The position numbers and the translations under genes were made by a program. A stretch of 64,000 nucleotides of DNA from a bacterium. GTDB taxonomy: Bacteria; Myxococcota_A; Bradymonadia; UBA7976; UBA1532. Location: positions 1-64,000 of the forward strand of contig JAUHXC010000001.1 of the NCBI GenBank assembly GCA_030427205.1. The letters are read 5' to 3'. Of the stretch, positions 8,110-17,601 are shown in pieces; the stretch's first letter is position 1, and each line of letters opens with the position of its first letter. The notes beneath the pieces are model-generated. The model was given only the letters and a program-made list of their open reading frames with translations, was not told the origin of the DNA and did not search any database.

Positions 8110-8934
8110 ATGCAACTGCCTGCGTTCCTGTACGGGCGCGGTCGAGACGCCCGCCGCGAGACGAAGAAGATCGTCACCCGCTTGCGTCGGGGGCTGGCCT
8201 TGCCCGAAGCCGTCGATGATGTGGGTGGGCTGATCGAGGTCGAAGACAACCCGGGCTGGATCATTCTGGGTGGACCGGACCCCGTCGGTGGCTCGCGCGA
8301 CGGTTTTCACCTGTACCGACTGCTCGTCGAATTGCAGGAGCACCACTACGCCGACGTCGTTCAACCCCTGGAGAGCGAATTGTTCGAGGCGCTGGTCACT
8401 CGTGAATGGGGCGTTGCTCTACTCCTCTCGTCGCGAGGGCGCCTCTTCGTCAGCAACCACGCGCAGACGCTCGCCTGTGGTCGCTATCAACGCCTGCTCG
8501 ACGCCGCATGTCAGCATTGGCCAGCGTTCGAAGCCGTTGGCCCTCGCTGGTCGGCAAGCGGTTCACAGCTCGACCGGCCATTGCCGTGTAGCCGAACACT
8601 CGAGATCGTCCTCTTGCGCTGCAACATCCCGTTCGAAACGATCCAGGCCGAGCGACACCTCGGACTGCCCGACCTGCTACGGCGCCACCCGCCCGAGCCC
8701 GAGAAGTACGAGCCGCCCGAACTCACGCTCAAGACCTTCGCCAGCGACGAGGACCAACGGGCGGCGCTTCGTGCCAGCTTCGTCGAGACTTATGGGCTGC
8801 TCACCGAGAGCTATCGGCCTTCGTCCAAGAGATTGGCCCGCGAGCGAGCACGAACGGATAGCGAAGCTCGGCAGGACGGCTTCGATCCCGCGGACCTCGA
8901 TCCTCACTGGCACGAGCGTCCATCGACGGAATAG
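8110..8934 (+). CDS. hypothetical protein, candidate immunity partner, 274 aa
   Basis: This soluble protein has no signal peptide. It begins MQLPAFLYGRGRDARRETKK with a GGAGG site 8 bp upstream. Recognisable features are limited to helical segments such as LYRLLVELQEHHYADVV and a C-terminal charged tail rich in Arg and Asp. It lies 16 bp after the predicted nuclease toxin on the same strand, the usual place for a cognate immunity protein. That is the only functional argument. It ends 5 bp before the convergent lipoprotein gene. Confidence 0.7.
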   Translation: MQLPAFLYGRGRDARRETKKIVTRLRRGLALPEAVDDVGGLIEVEDNPGWIILGGPDPVGGSRDGFHLYRLLVELQEHHYADVVQPLESELFEALVTREWGVALLLSSRGRLFVSNHAQTLACGRYQRLLDAACQHWPAFEAVGPRWSASGSQLDRPLPCSRTLEIVLLRCNIPFETIQAERHLGLPDLLRRHPPEPEKYEPPELTLKTFASDEDQRAALRASFVETYGLLTESYRPSSKRLARERARTDSEARQDGFDPADLDPHWHERPSTE

Positions 8935-8938
8935 GCGC

Positions 8939-10156
8939 CTACTCAGTGTCGGTGATCACGTCCCAGAACAGGCCGGAGAGAGCCGAGTTGCCTGCGGACA
9001 CGAGAAATCTGCAACTCTCGTCCACCCACGGCTCGGGCCTGCCGAGGCACAGTGGATCCGGGTTTCGGAACTGTCTGCCATGCCCGCAGAAGTGCTCCTG
9101 CATGAAGACCAGATCGGCTTGATTCTCGACTGCAATGCGCATGTATTGTCCGTTGAGGTGGGCGATCAACCGACCGAAGAGCGGCTGGCGCTCGTCGGGA
9201 AGCGCGGGCCAACCCAGGCAGCCAGCCGTATCCCCCCGGCCGTCAGTCCAGTCCGGCACGTTGCTGAACACGACGAAGCTGCCCGCCGGAAAGCGTGCAG
9301 GGTCCTTCATCCAGCGCACAGCACGTTGCAGAGTGGTGACTGGCCCCCCCGCAGCGCTGAGGATCTCGGCCTCGTCGGCGCCGTCTGATATCAGACTGGT
9401 CAGGCGGAGGAGATCGCCAGCCCCCACCGTGACCACGAACAGTGTTCGTCGCCCAAGCTCTTCGGGCAATAGGCAATCGGCAAGCAACCGCGAGCCATCG
9501 AGTAGATCAGATGTTGTTGCAGAGGGGGCGGCGCAGGCTACGAAATCGCCGCTACGGCGCACTGCCGGATGGCCGGTGAGAGGGTCGAGGGCCTGCCACG
9601 CGGCCATGGGGGCTTGCAGCGCATACCGCTCGGCGAGTTCGTCGGCCAGGAGAGCACGCATCGGTGCAGTCCGTCGTCCGCGCTCTTCGCCAGTGGTCAA
9701 AGCGTCGCCCACGAACACCACTTGCTGCACACCAACGATCGCCTGATGATCGGTTCCCCGACAGTGACGCCCCAAGACGGGCTCGAAGTCCGCGTAGTCA
9801 GCGACGAACGGGGCGTCGTCGAGCAGCATGCCGAAGCAGTCAACGGCCATCGGCCGCGGGCTCACATCTGGCGAAGCGTCCATCGCCAGGGCCGCATCGC
9901 CTATGGAGGCGGCGTCCAGCTCATCAGGTATGAGTCGGGCATCCACCTCTGGACGGGCGGCGTCGCCGCGCTGACCGGCGTCCGCTGGTAGCGCTACGTC
10001 CTGGGGGTCCGCATGTCCGTCGCGCGATGGGGGCACGTCACGCGATAGATGGGCATCCACAGGCGCAGACGGTCCCGGCGCTGCGGCGTCGGGCTCCTCG
10101 ATACAGCCAGCGAGCGTTGCCAGGGCCAGAATGAGCAGGCAGCTACCGTTGCGCAT
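8939..10156 (-). CDS. SGNH/GDSL-like lipoprotein lacking the catalytic serine, 405 aa
   Basis: A lipoprotein signal (LALATLAGC, Cys18) is followed by a long Asp/Ala/Pro-rich spacer to about residue 100, then an alpha/beta domain. Block I of SGNH hydrolases is recognisable as VVFVGDALTTGE, but the nucleophile position (GDS in active enzymes) is Ala152. The later GxND-like block reads TVGAGDLLR. The domain probably retains the hydrolase fold without hydrolase activity, or binds a ligand. The ATG is preceded by GGGGAGA. It lies in the cluster of exported proteins and is predicted to sit on the outer or inner membrane facing the periplasm or exterior. Confidence 0.75.
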   Translation of the reverse strand: MRNGSCLLILALATLAGCIEEPDAAAPGPSAPVDAHLSRDVPPSRDGHADPQDVALPADAGQRGDAARPEVDARLIPDELDAASIGDAALAMDASPDVSPRPMAVDCFGMLLDDAPFVADYADFEPVLGRHCRGTDHQAIVGVQQVVFVGDALTTGEERGRRTAPMRALLADELAERYALQAPMAAWQALDPLTGHPAVRRSGDFVACAAPSATTSDLLDGSRLLADCLLPEELGRRTLFVVTVGAGDLLRLTSLISDGADEAEILSAAGGPVTTLQRAVRWMKDPARFPAGSFVVFSNVPDWTDGRGDTAGCLGWPALPDERQPLFGRLIAHLNGQYMRIAVENQADLVFMQEHFCGHGRQFRNPDPLCLGRPEPWVDESCRFLVSAGNSALSGLFWDVITDTE

Positions 10157-10227
10157 GATCTGTCTCCCCTGCCAAGGACAGCTTGGGCCGACGCGCCGAG
10201 TCGCGATTCCGTGCGTCGGCTTCCGGG

Positions 10228-11838
10228 CTACTTCGTAGAGCGCGTCGGGAGGTCACGGACCAGTCGACCACCCGTGACGTAGTTCCGCAACCGAGGGTCA
10301 CGGGTATCGCGCGTGGCGCTACGGCACCATTCGGCGATATCGCCCGCAGCGCAGTCTCGTGCGACGCGAGCCTCCCGCTCCTCGAAGAGGCCCGACCTGA
10401 CCGGATCAATCTGCGACGCTGGGTCATAGAGTTGGTAGTCGTCGAACACCAACTCGGCGACGTTTCCTGGCATGTCGTGCAAGCCCCACGGATTAGCCGG
10501 CAGACGCCCGACGATCTGTGGCTCCCGATCACCCGTGCCGATGAACCACGCCACATCCCGGAGGCAGCGATCGTCGTCGCCGCACCAAAAGCGGGTTGTC
10601 GTGCCGGCTCGGGCCGCGTATTCCCACTCTGCCTCGGTCGGAAGACGGTAGCCGGTGCAGCCCTGCCTCCACTCGGCCACCGCACACGCGAAGCCACCGC
10701 AGTTCGTGGCCTCGAAGGCGTCATCCCCCTGGCAACCGGTTCCCGCCGCCCCTTCGCACTCTTCGAGTCGATAGCACGGATCCAACCCCTCCTGCAGCGA
10801 GCGCGCGTTGGCGTAGAACAGCATGTCGGTCCAACTCACCCGCTCCACCGGTGTCAACGGGTGCCGCTGCCGCAGCGATGGGTTGAAGCCGAGCACGTCG
10901 ACCCACTCCTGCTGGGTCAGCTCGGTCGCCGACATCAGCACCGGCCGGGTCAACGTCACCTCGTGCTGCGGCCCTTCCTCGACGAAGAACCCCTCCTCGC
11001 TCTCGGGCGCGCCCATCATGAACGTGCCCGGCGGGATGCAGACGAACCCCTCGGGGATCGCCGAGCCGCTGCACGCGGTGCCGTTGCACGGCGGATCCTC
11101 GTCGACCAGGCCGTCGCAGTCGTCGTCCACCAAGTCGCAGGTGGCGTCGCTATCCCCCGGCGGGCCCGCTTCGACCGTGCAGCGCACGTCGCCGCCGCTC
11201 GGGCCGCACGCCATCACCCCTTCTCGCCGGCACCCGCCGACGCCCGCCTCGCACGCGTCCCCGACCGGGTGCGGCTCGTCGACCTTGCCGTCGCAGTCGT
11301 TGTCCAGGCCGTCGCACGTCGCCTCGTTCGGCTCGTACGTCGGCACATACTGCAATCGCGGCGGGCCCCAGCCGGCGGTGCCTTCGCAGACCTGCGGCAG
11401 CCCGGCGCAGACCCCGATCCCCGGCGCGATGGGCGCGTCCCACTCGACGCCCTCGTCGGTGGTGCCGTCGCAGTCATTGTCCCGCCCGTCGCACGTCTCG
11501 CCGGGGCCCGCCGACGGCGCGCAGACGGTCTCGCACCCGTTGGCCACCTCGCCGTCGGCGCTCTCGAAGCCCGGCTCACACCGCTCGATGATGCACACCC
11601 CGGCCTCGCAGGTGGCCGTGCCGTGCGGCACCTCTGGCCGGCACACCGCGCCGCACGCGCCGCAGTTGCGGTCGTCGGTGTCGAGGTCGAAGTCCTCGTC
11701 GGCGGCGCCATCGCAGTCGTTGTCGTAGCCGTCGCAGACCTCGACCCCGCAGACCTTCGCGCCCTCGGGCTCGGCGCGCCACGGCGAGTAGCAGCCGGCG
11801 CAGCACAGCGCCACGAGCAGGGCGAGGGGGGATCGCAT
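10228..11838 (-). CDS. MopE-repeat plus formylglycine-enzyme-like lipoprotein, 536 aa
   Basis: The chosen start is the second of two tandem ATGs (11838), just after GGAGGAG. A lipobox (LLVALCCAGC) follows. The N-terminal half has repeated CDGxDNDCDGxxDE motifs of the MopE/metal-binding type, at least four copies, with many other Cys. The C-terminal half is an FGE-sulfatase (SUMF1) type domain: CIPPGTFMMG, PVERVSWTDMLFYAN, YRLPTEAEWEYAARAG and NPWGLHDMPGNVAELV. In FGE proteins this fold can oxidise sulfatase cysteines, but many relatives act as binding or lectin-like domains. No sulfatase gene is seen nearby, so a structural or binding role is as likely. Confidence 0.85.
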   Translation of the reverse strand: MRSPLALLVALCCAGCYSPWRAEPEGAKVCGVEVCDGYDNDCDGAADEDFDLDTDDRNCGACGAVCRPEVPHGTATCEAGVCIIERCEPGFESADGEVANGCETVCAPSAGPGETCDGRDNDCDGTTDEGVEWDAPIAPGIGVCAGLPQVCEGTAGWGPPRLQYVPTYEPNEATCDGLDNDCDGKVDEPHPVGDACEAGVGGCRREGVMACGPSGGDVRCTVEAGPPGDSDATCDLVDDDCDGLVDEDPPCNGTACSGSAIPEGFVCIPPGTFMMGAPESEEGFFVEEGPQHEVTLTRPVLMSATELTQQEWVDVLGFNPSLRQRHPLTPVERVSWTDMLFYANARSLQEGLDPCYRLEECEGAAGTGCQGDDAFEATNCGGFACAVAEWRQGCTGYRLPTEAEWEYAARAGTTTRFWCGDDDRCLRDVAWFIGTGDREPQIVGRLPANPWGLHDMPGNVAELVFDDYQLYDPASQIDPVRSGLFEEREARVARDCAAGDIAEWCRSATRDTRDPRLRNYVTGGRLVRDLPTRSTK

Positions 11839-11930
11839 CATCTCCTCCGGGTGGTCCGCCTCCTCCGGGCTACCACGGAACGCGGGGCCGCCGACAGCCG
11901 GGCACGGGTCAGATCGTGCAACGCCGCCGA

Positions 11931-12461
11931 TCAGAGGTCCAGGCCGTGGGCCGTCAGCCAGCTCAGGACGGCCGATCGGCTCCACGGGGTCAGGACGCCG
12001 TCGGCGCTCCAGGCGCGCAGCCGCAGGCTCTTGCGATGATTCAGAGTGACGACCACCGGCTCGGGCTGGCCCGTCGAGAAGAGCAGGGCGAACTCGCCGG
12101 AGCAGCGGCACCGACCCCAACTGGCGGCGGGATCGACCTCGACCCGCTCGATGAGATCGGCGATGGCTTCCGGGTCGTCGACGACCAGCAGCCGTTCACC
12201 GCGGATGGTCTCGACTTCGAGCCGGGTCGCGCCGTCCAACGCGGCGTACCACGGACCCATCCAGCGATCGTCGATGACACCGCGCCCGGTCTGGCAACCC
12301 AGGGCGAATACGCACAGACAGAGCAGACCGGCCCACGTCCAGGGGCGCGCCGACGCGCTCCACGCCGACGCGCCCCGCAGGCGCCGGGGCGGTGACCGCT
12401 CGCCCCGCGGGCGCGGGCTGTCGATGGAGGGAGAGATATCGGCAGCCCGCTGGGGGAGCAT
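11931..12461 (-). CDS. probable lipoprotein of unknown function, about 176 aa
   Basis: The mature part is clear: after a hydrophobic segment ending in a lipobox (LLCLCVFALGC) comes a domain of about 120 residues, with GPWYAALDGATRLEVETI, LLVVDDPEAIADLIERV and a CRCSGEFALLFSTG segment with two Cys. The start is uncertain. ATG 12461 is the nearest in-frame ATG but lacks a good ribosome binding site and gives a long Arg-rich n-region; a CTG or other start closer to the hydrophobic segment is possible. No family is recognised. It is predicted to be membrane-anchored. Confidence 0.6.
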   Translation of the reverse strand: MLPQRAADISPSIDSPRPRGERSPPRRLRGASAWSASARPWTWAGLLCLCVFALGCQTGRGVIDDRWMGPWYAALDGATRLEVETIRGERLLVVDDPEAIADLIERVEVDPAASWGRCRCSGEFALLFSTGQPEPVVVTLNHRKSLRLRAWSADGVLTPWSRSAVLSWLTAHGLDL

Positions 12462-12510
12462 GTGGCATGGGAGATCAGGCATCAATACCGAACACTGCGG
12501 ATGGGGCGGA

Positions 12511-13641
12511 TCACTTCTGCAGGGGCACCGCGGTGCCATCGACGGCTTCGAATCGCAGGCCGCGCGCCGTGAACGTATGCCCAGACGGCAGCCATACGCT
12601 CGTCGGTCGCAGGAAACCGGGCAGGGTCGCGAACAGGTCGGAGCCGTCCCGCAACTCTCGGGTCGCGCCGGGCGACGCACAGACGCGGGCGGCGGGGCTC
12701 TGGCGCCAGCGCAGGAAGGGGGTGTTCGGGTCGCCGTCGGGCGCGACCACAGTCGACTTGCGGAGGCGGCGGTCGGCGCGCGCGGCGACGGCGAGCGCGC
12801 GGTCCATCTCGCCGTAGGTGATCACGCCGTCGCGATCGGTGTCGGCCGGTCCAATGGCCGCTGACCGCAGCGCGTGGCTGAACAGGCCGGCCAGAGTCGG
12901 GTCTTCGAGCGTCACGCTCCGGCTGGCGAGCTGCGTGCCGACGTCGGGGAACGATTCGCTGAACGGCGTGACGTAGTCGGCCTCCGGTGGCCGGGAGAAG
13001 ACGGTCTCCACCTTCTTCATCTCCCGGGTCTGGAGCAGGGTGTAGGCGAAGCAGACATCGGCGACCAGATGCACCCGAGCGCGGGCCGCGAGCGGGGTCA
13101 GGATGTGCTCGGCGAAGAGCGCCGAGTCGATCACGCCGTTGTATCCAGGCGCCTCGCCGTCCGGCTCGCCGAAGATGAGCAAGCGCGTCTTGTCTCCCCT
13201 TCGGGCCTTGAGCCCGTGACCCGCGAGATAGATGTAGACGTCAGCCTCGGTCGCGCCTGCTGGCGCTTTGTCGATGTCGGACGCGACCTCGGCCACGCTC
13301 TCCAGCAGGCTGCGCCACGTCGGCGGACGGACGCCGAAGCTCGACAGTCTGGCGCTTGCCGCACGGTCGGGCTCGCCGTGGATGCGCATGCGCTCGGGGC
13401 CCAGCGCGTCGAACAACCGCGCCATGCGCACCAGATCGTCGTCGACCATCGGCAGGTCCGGTCGCGGGTTGCCGAGGGAGAACCACGAGGCCTCGACGGG
13501 CCCGTCGTGGGGGTAGCCGTAGAGGATCGCGTAGACCGGCGGGCCGGCGGTGCGCTCGATCTGTGGGCAGGCGCCCTCGGCGTGCGCGAGTTGTGGGGCC
13601 AACAGAGCGCAGCAGGCGAGCGAAAACAGCGCGCGGATCAT
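12511..13641 (-). CDS. secreted caspase-like peptidase (C14) with EF-hand loop, 376 aa
   Basis: A signal peptide (MIRALFSLACCALLAPQLAHA) precedes a caspase-fold domain. The dyad is visible as His142 in YLAGHG and Cys197 in VADVCFAY, each after a hydrophobic strand, as in C14 peptidases. A textbook EF-hand loop (DTDRDGVITYGE, residues 267-278) follows the caspase domain, so calcium binding is likely. The remaining 100 residues form a C-terminal domain without recognisable motif. GGAGG upstream supports ATG 13641. It is a paralogue of the next gene upstream. A calcium-responsive exported protease is inferred, not shown. Confidence 0.85.
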   Translation of the reverse strand: MIRALFSLACCALLAPQLAHAEGACPQIERTAGPPVYAILYGYPHDGPVEASWFSLGNPRPDLPMVDDDLVRMARLFDALGPERMRIHGEPDRAASARLSSFGVRPPTWRSLLESVAEVASDIDKAPAGATEADVYIYLAGHGLKARRGDKTRLLIFGEPDGEAPGYNGVIDSALFAEHILTPLAARARVHLVADVCFAYTLLQTREMKKVETVFSRPPEADYVTPFSESFPDVGTQLASRSVTLEDPTLAGLFSHALRSAAIGPADTDRDGVITYGEMDRALAVAARADRRLRKSTVVAPDGDPNTPFLRWRQSPAARVCASPGATRELRDGSDLFATLPGFLRPTSVWLPSGHTFTARGLRFEAVDGTAVPLQK

Positions 13642-13753
13642 GAGGCGTCCTCCGGCAGGCGATACACCGTTCACGGGTGACTAAGAGACGACGACCCCGA
13701 TCTGACCGGGAGCGTCCGCAGAAAGTGGATTTTTCTGTGCCTGCTGACCATCG

Positions 13754-15547
13754 CTACGGGTGCACGAGCGCCTCGAAGTCGAGGCCCGTGGCCAGCTTGA
13801 GCGTTGGCGTGAGCGGTCGGCCGGCGACGGCCGCGCCCACCTCCGCGTCGAGCCGCCAGCCCCAGCGGGAGTGGGTGCCGAAGGGCACGGTGATCGTGCC
13901 GCGCAGCGCGACGTCGTTCAGCATGATCCGTCGGGCTTTGGGCGGCCCGCTCTCGCCCCACATCTGGTACAGGCCGATGAGCGCGCCGGCAGAGAGGTCG
14001 ACCGCGCCTTCGGAGATGAGCTGCCCGTAGCCGAGCCGCCCGCCCCAGCGATGGCCGAGGATTGGCGGCGGGCCGGTCTCCGGGTCTGCGCCGTCGCCGT
14101 GCAATGCGGCGCGCGCGTAGTTCGCCTCGAGCAGCAGGCGGTGGCGGCCCCGACCCACGCGGCCGAGGACGTCGACGTGCAGCCAGGTCTCGGCTTCGTC
14201 GACGCCCGCCACGTTGAAGGCGGTCGCCCCGCCCACCGCGGCGATGCCCATGCTGACCGGCAGGGAGAGCGTCATCGGCGGCTCGGCGCGCGCGCTGAGC
14301 GTCGGCTCCCTCGACATCATCGACGGCAGGGGCTCCCACGTCTTGGCCGCTTCGAGGGCCTCGGCGGTCTCGGGCAGCGGCGCGTCGGGATCCTCGGGGA
14401 TCGGCGGCGGTGCTGGCGGGCGGGCGTAGGGCGACTCCGTTATGAAATCGACCGGGCCGTCGGCGGCGACGAAGTAGCGGCTGGGTACGCCGGATGTAGC
14501 CAGACCAAGCGTGCGCCCCGGCGGCAGCCAGCGCAGGCGCGGCGCGCCGGGCAGGTAGACCGTCGCGAAGATGTCGAGCGCGTCCATCAGCCGGAACCGG
14601 CCCTTGACGTCGGCGGGCAGACACACCCGAGCGGCTGGCGTGCTACGCCAGTCGATGAACGGCCGATCGCGCTCGCCGGCGGGCGACATGACTTCGGGCT
14701 TGGGCGCCTGCTCGATGTGCGGGAGGACCTGCGGCAGCGCGTCGGCCATCTCGCGGTAGGTGATGATGCCATCGCCGTCGAGGTCGGCGGCGCCGATGGC
14801 CAGCGAGCGCACGAGGTGGCTGAAGATGCCGCCGAACGGGTGTACCTCGGGTGTCTTTGTGCGTCCGGCGAGCAGGGCGCCGACGGTGGGGTACTGCGCG
14901 GCGAAGTCGAGACTGTAGGCCAGCGTGAGCGGCGGCCGGGGGGTCAGTCTGTCGCGGGCGTAGGGTCCGCGGGTCTGGACCATGTGATAGCTATGGCATG
15001 CATCGATGATGAGATGCACGTCTGCCCGGGATGAGAGCGGCTTCAGGATGTGCTCGGCGATGAGATGCGAGTCGATGTTGCCGTCGTACCCCGGGCCGGC
15101 GCGCGGCTCGTCGGGTGCGGTGAAGAGGCGTAGGCGGTCATTGGGCTCGACGGTCCCGTGGCCGACGAAATAGAGGTACACCTGCGGCCGGGCCACGCTC
15201 TTCGGGGCGCCGTCGATGTCATCGACGACGCTCTCCACGCTGGCCATCAGCGCCCGCCAGGTGGCCGGGCGGCGGGTCTTGCCGAAGCTCGCGTCCGCGC
15301 GAAACGAGTTGATGCCGTGCACGAACGCCCGCTTGGGGCCCAGCGCGCGGAAGAACTGCCCCATGTTGATGAGATCCGCGTCGACCATCGACAAGGCGTC
15401 GAGCGCCGGATTCGGGCTGTATGGGTAGCCATGCATGATGACATAGACTGGCGGCCCGTCGATGCGTTCGAGCGGGGCGCAGGTCTCGGCGGCGCGCGTC
15501 GGGGCAGCGAGGGCGATGACGGCCAGGGCGAGCAATCCGCGCAGCAT
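13754..15547 (-). CDS. secreted caspase-like peptidase with EF-hand and C-terminal beta-rich domain, 597 aa
   Basis: This paralogue of the neighbouring caspase has a signal peptide (MLRGLLALAVIALAAPTRAA), His130 in YFVGHG and Cys184 in IIDACHSY. A perfect EF-hand loop DLDGDGIITYRE lies at 255-266. It then extends about 200 residues further. A proline-rich linker (ARPPAPPPIPEDPDAPLPE) leads to a C-terminal domain with alternating hydrophobic and polar strands (TWLHVDVLGRVGRG, HRLLLEANYARA, MLNDVALRGTITVPFG), which looks like an outer-membrane barrel or a beta-sandwich. The start is supported by GGAGGTCTCCCC before the ATG. Confidence 0.85.
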   Translation of the reverse strand: MLRGLLALAVIALAAPTRAAETCAPLERIDGPPVYVIMHGYPYSPNPALDALSMVDADLINMGQFFRALGPKRAFVHGINSFRADASFGKTRRPATWRALMASVESVVDDIDGAPKSVARPQVYLYFVGHGTVEPNDRLRLFTAPDEPRAGPGYDGNIDSHLIAEHILKPLSSRADVHLIIDACHSYHMVQTRGPYARDRLTPRPPLTLAYSLDFAAQYPTVGALLAGRTKTPEVHPFGGIFSHLVRSLAIGAADLDGDGIITYREMADALPQVLPHIEQAPKPEVMSPAGERDRPFIDWRSTPAARVCLPADVKGRFRLMDALDIFATVYLPGAPRLRWLPPGRTLGLATSGVPSRYFVAADGPVDFITESPYARPPAPPPIPEDPDAPLPETAEALEAAKTWEPLPSMMSREPTLSARAEPPMTLSLPVSMGIAAVGGATAFNVAGVDEAETWLHVDVLGRVGRGRHRLLLEANYARAALHGDGADPETGPPPILGHRWGGRLGYGQLISEGAVDLSAGALIGLYQMWGESGPPKARRIMLNDVALRGTITVPFGTHSRWGWRLDAEVGAAVAGRPLTPTLKLATGLDFEALVHP

Positions 15548-15675
15548 GGGGAGACCTCCGGCCGAGTGTTCAGACGCCACCGAGCATCGCGCTGCTGACA
15601 CGGGTCGTCAACCCGGTGTGGTCGGCCGGGCGGGGGGCTGGTATTCTGCCGGTGAGTCCTCGTACGGGGAGAACG

Positions 15676-17592
15676 ATGCGCCCGCTGACCCTCGCGTTGA
15701 TCACCGCCGCGCTCGCGCTCGGCTGCGCATCTCCGTCGGAGTTGTTCGATCACGCGATCATCGACGCGAGGTACTACCACGACTGCTCGAACCACGAGGG
15801 CGACGAGTGGACGCTGGTCTGGGACAACCCGGCGCACTGCGGCGCGTGCGGCAACGACTGCCCGGCGGGTGTGCCCTGCGTGGGCACGGCGTGCCAGTTC
15901 GACACGGTGCTGCACTGCGGCGAGGCCGACCGGCGGTGCGTGGCGGCCGGTGATCAGCCGCGGGCGGTGTCGTGTGTGGCGTTCGGTGAGGACGAGACGC
16001 CGCCCGACGGGGTCGAGGTGATCAAGGGCCACGGCTGCGTGGCCCTCGACCCGCCGCCCCGGGTCGTGGTTGGGGACGACGGGGAGCCGGAGATCATCGA
16101 GTTGCCGAAGCTCGACGGCGTGCGTTGGTTGACCGTCCCGGGGCACGCGGCGGCGTGCGACGAGGGCCTCGACGTCAATGCGTGCGCGACGGCGGTGGTG
16201 GAGTACACCGACGCCTGCGCCGAGCCGATCACCGAGCGATTCGCCTACGACTTCGCGATCATGACCAGCGAGATGAGCCGGGGGCAGTTCCGCGAGCTGA
16301 TGTGCGACTGCGACGCGCCGTTGGTCGACAAGTGCATCGTGCTCTGCGACGAAGAGAAATCGCCGAACGCCGCCCTGTTGGCAGAGAAGCCGATGACCGG
16401 GGTGAACTGGTGCGAGGCGTATACCGCCTGCCAGAAGCTCGGGGCTCGATTGCCGACGGTGCGGGAGCGGGCGGTGCTCGAAGCGCAGGCGACCACGCCG
16501 CGGTCGCTCTTCGAGGCGCCGATGAGTTGTGGCGATTGGGCGCTGAATACGCGTCGTGTCCCGTGGGTGGCTGAGTGCTTGAACCAGCCGACGGACGATC
16601 TATATCTCGACCGGGTCAAGGGCGAAGCAGGGCGGGTGTTTGTGGTCGGCGGGGCTCTCAACGGCTCAGAGCCGCTCCACCACCTGCCGGACAATGTCGC
16701 CGAGTGGATGGCCGATCCGATCACGGGGCTGACCGAAAGCGTATCCAGTGCGGATGGGCCCGCATGGGGGCTGCCGATGACCGCTGCCGAATTCGCCACC
16801 CCGCGGATGGTCCGAGGGCGGAGCGTCCACAGCCCGGCGGGTCAGCCCGGCGCGCAGTTGATTGCAGTGGAGGCAGGGGTCAAGGCTGAGGACCTCGGGT
16901 TGCGGTGCGCCGTGACCGTCGACTCCCCGTACGACATGGCCATGCCCTACGACGCGACTATTGACGCAGAGTTTCGGGCCCGCTGCGACCAGGAGCCGGT
17001 TGGGCTGCGGCCGGTCCGCCAATCCATCGGCGAGAAAGTGTTCCGCGCCACGGATATCTGCGTCGACAGCGATCGTGATCTGCCCGCCGACTTTCGCCAG
17101 AAGCTGATCGGCCGCGGATACGACGTTCTGGTGCGAAACCCCTACTTCGGCCCACTGGCTCGCCGCTCCAGCGGCGGCGATGTCCTGGCTGTCGGCCCGG
17201 CGCGCTTCGCAATGGACGAGCAGTGGTGGCTCGCTGAACCCGCCCATTCGCCGGGTGAGCGTATTGGCTTCCGCGCTGGAGATATGCCGCTCGAGTTGGA
17301 GTGGACCGGTGAGGACTTCCCCCATACGTCCGCCTGCATGTCGATGGCTGCGGATGATCCATCGACCGAAGCGGCCTGGGAGCGCGTCGTCCGGCGCCAC
17401 GCCTTCATTCTGAGCCGAGACGACGTGTGGCTCTTCGACCGTTTCGGTGTGGCTGACGCCTGCGCGCACCTCGACTGCGCCGATGCCGGCGTTGAGGCCG
17501 ACGCGTGCGAGGCGGACTGTCCCGGCTGGATCCTGCCTTGGGTCATCGCGTTCGCACCAGTCGAACCGGGCAGCACGCGGTTCTGTCGCTGA
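15676..17592 (+). CDS. Cys-rich lipoprotein with degenerate formylglycine-enzyme-like domain, 638 aa
   Basis: The lipobox is LITAALALGC. A short Cys cluster typical of these myxobacterial lipoproteins follows (HCGACGNDCPAG). The central part resembles an FGE-sulfatase domain with diverged motifs: GVNWCEAYTACQKLGARLPTV, HLPDNVAEWMAD and LGLRCAVTV. The last 190 residues are a separate domain with several Cys and no recognised family. The gene is divergent from the caspase gene. The start at 15676 is the ATG after GGGGAGAACG. It may bind ligands or modify a partner at the cell surface; catalysis is doubtful. Confidence 0.8.
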   Translation: MRPLTLALITAALALGCASPSELFDHAIIDARYYHDCSNHEGDEWTLVWDNPAHCGACGNDCPAGVPCVGTACQFDTVLHCGEADRRCVAAGDQPRAVSCVAFGEDETPPDGVEVIKGHGCVALDPPPRVVVGDDGEPEIIELPKLDGVRWLTVPGHAAACDEGLDVNACATAVVEYTDACAEPITERFAYDFAIMTSEMSRGQFRELMCDCDAPLVDKCIVLCDEEKSPNAALLAEKPMTGVNWCEAYTACQKLGARLPTVRERAVLEAQATTPRSLFEAPMSCGDWALNTRRVPWVAECLNQPTDDLYLDRVKGEAGRVFVVGGALNGSEPLHHLPDNVAEWMADPITGLTESVSSADGPAWGLPMTAAEFATPRMVRGRSVHSPAGQPGAQLIAVEAGVKAEDLGLRCAVTVDSPYDMAMPYDATIDAEFRARCDQEPVGLRPVRQSIGEKVFRATDICVDSDRDLPADFRQKLIGRGYDVLVRNPYFGPLARRSSGGDVLAVGPARFAMDEQWWLAEPAHSPGERIGFRAGDMPLELEWTGEDFPHTSACMSMAADDPSTEAAWERVVRRHAFILSRDDVWLFDRFGVADACAHLDCADAGVEADACEADCPGWILPWVIAFAPVEPGSTRFCR

Positions 17593-17601
17593 CGAGGCGC
17601 C

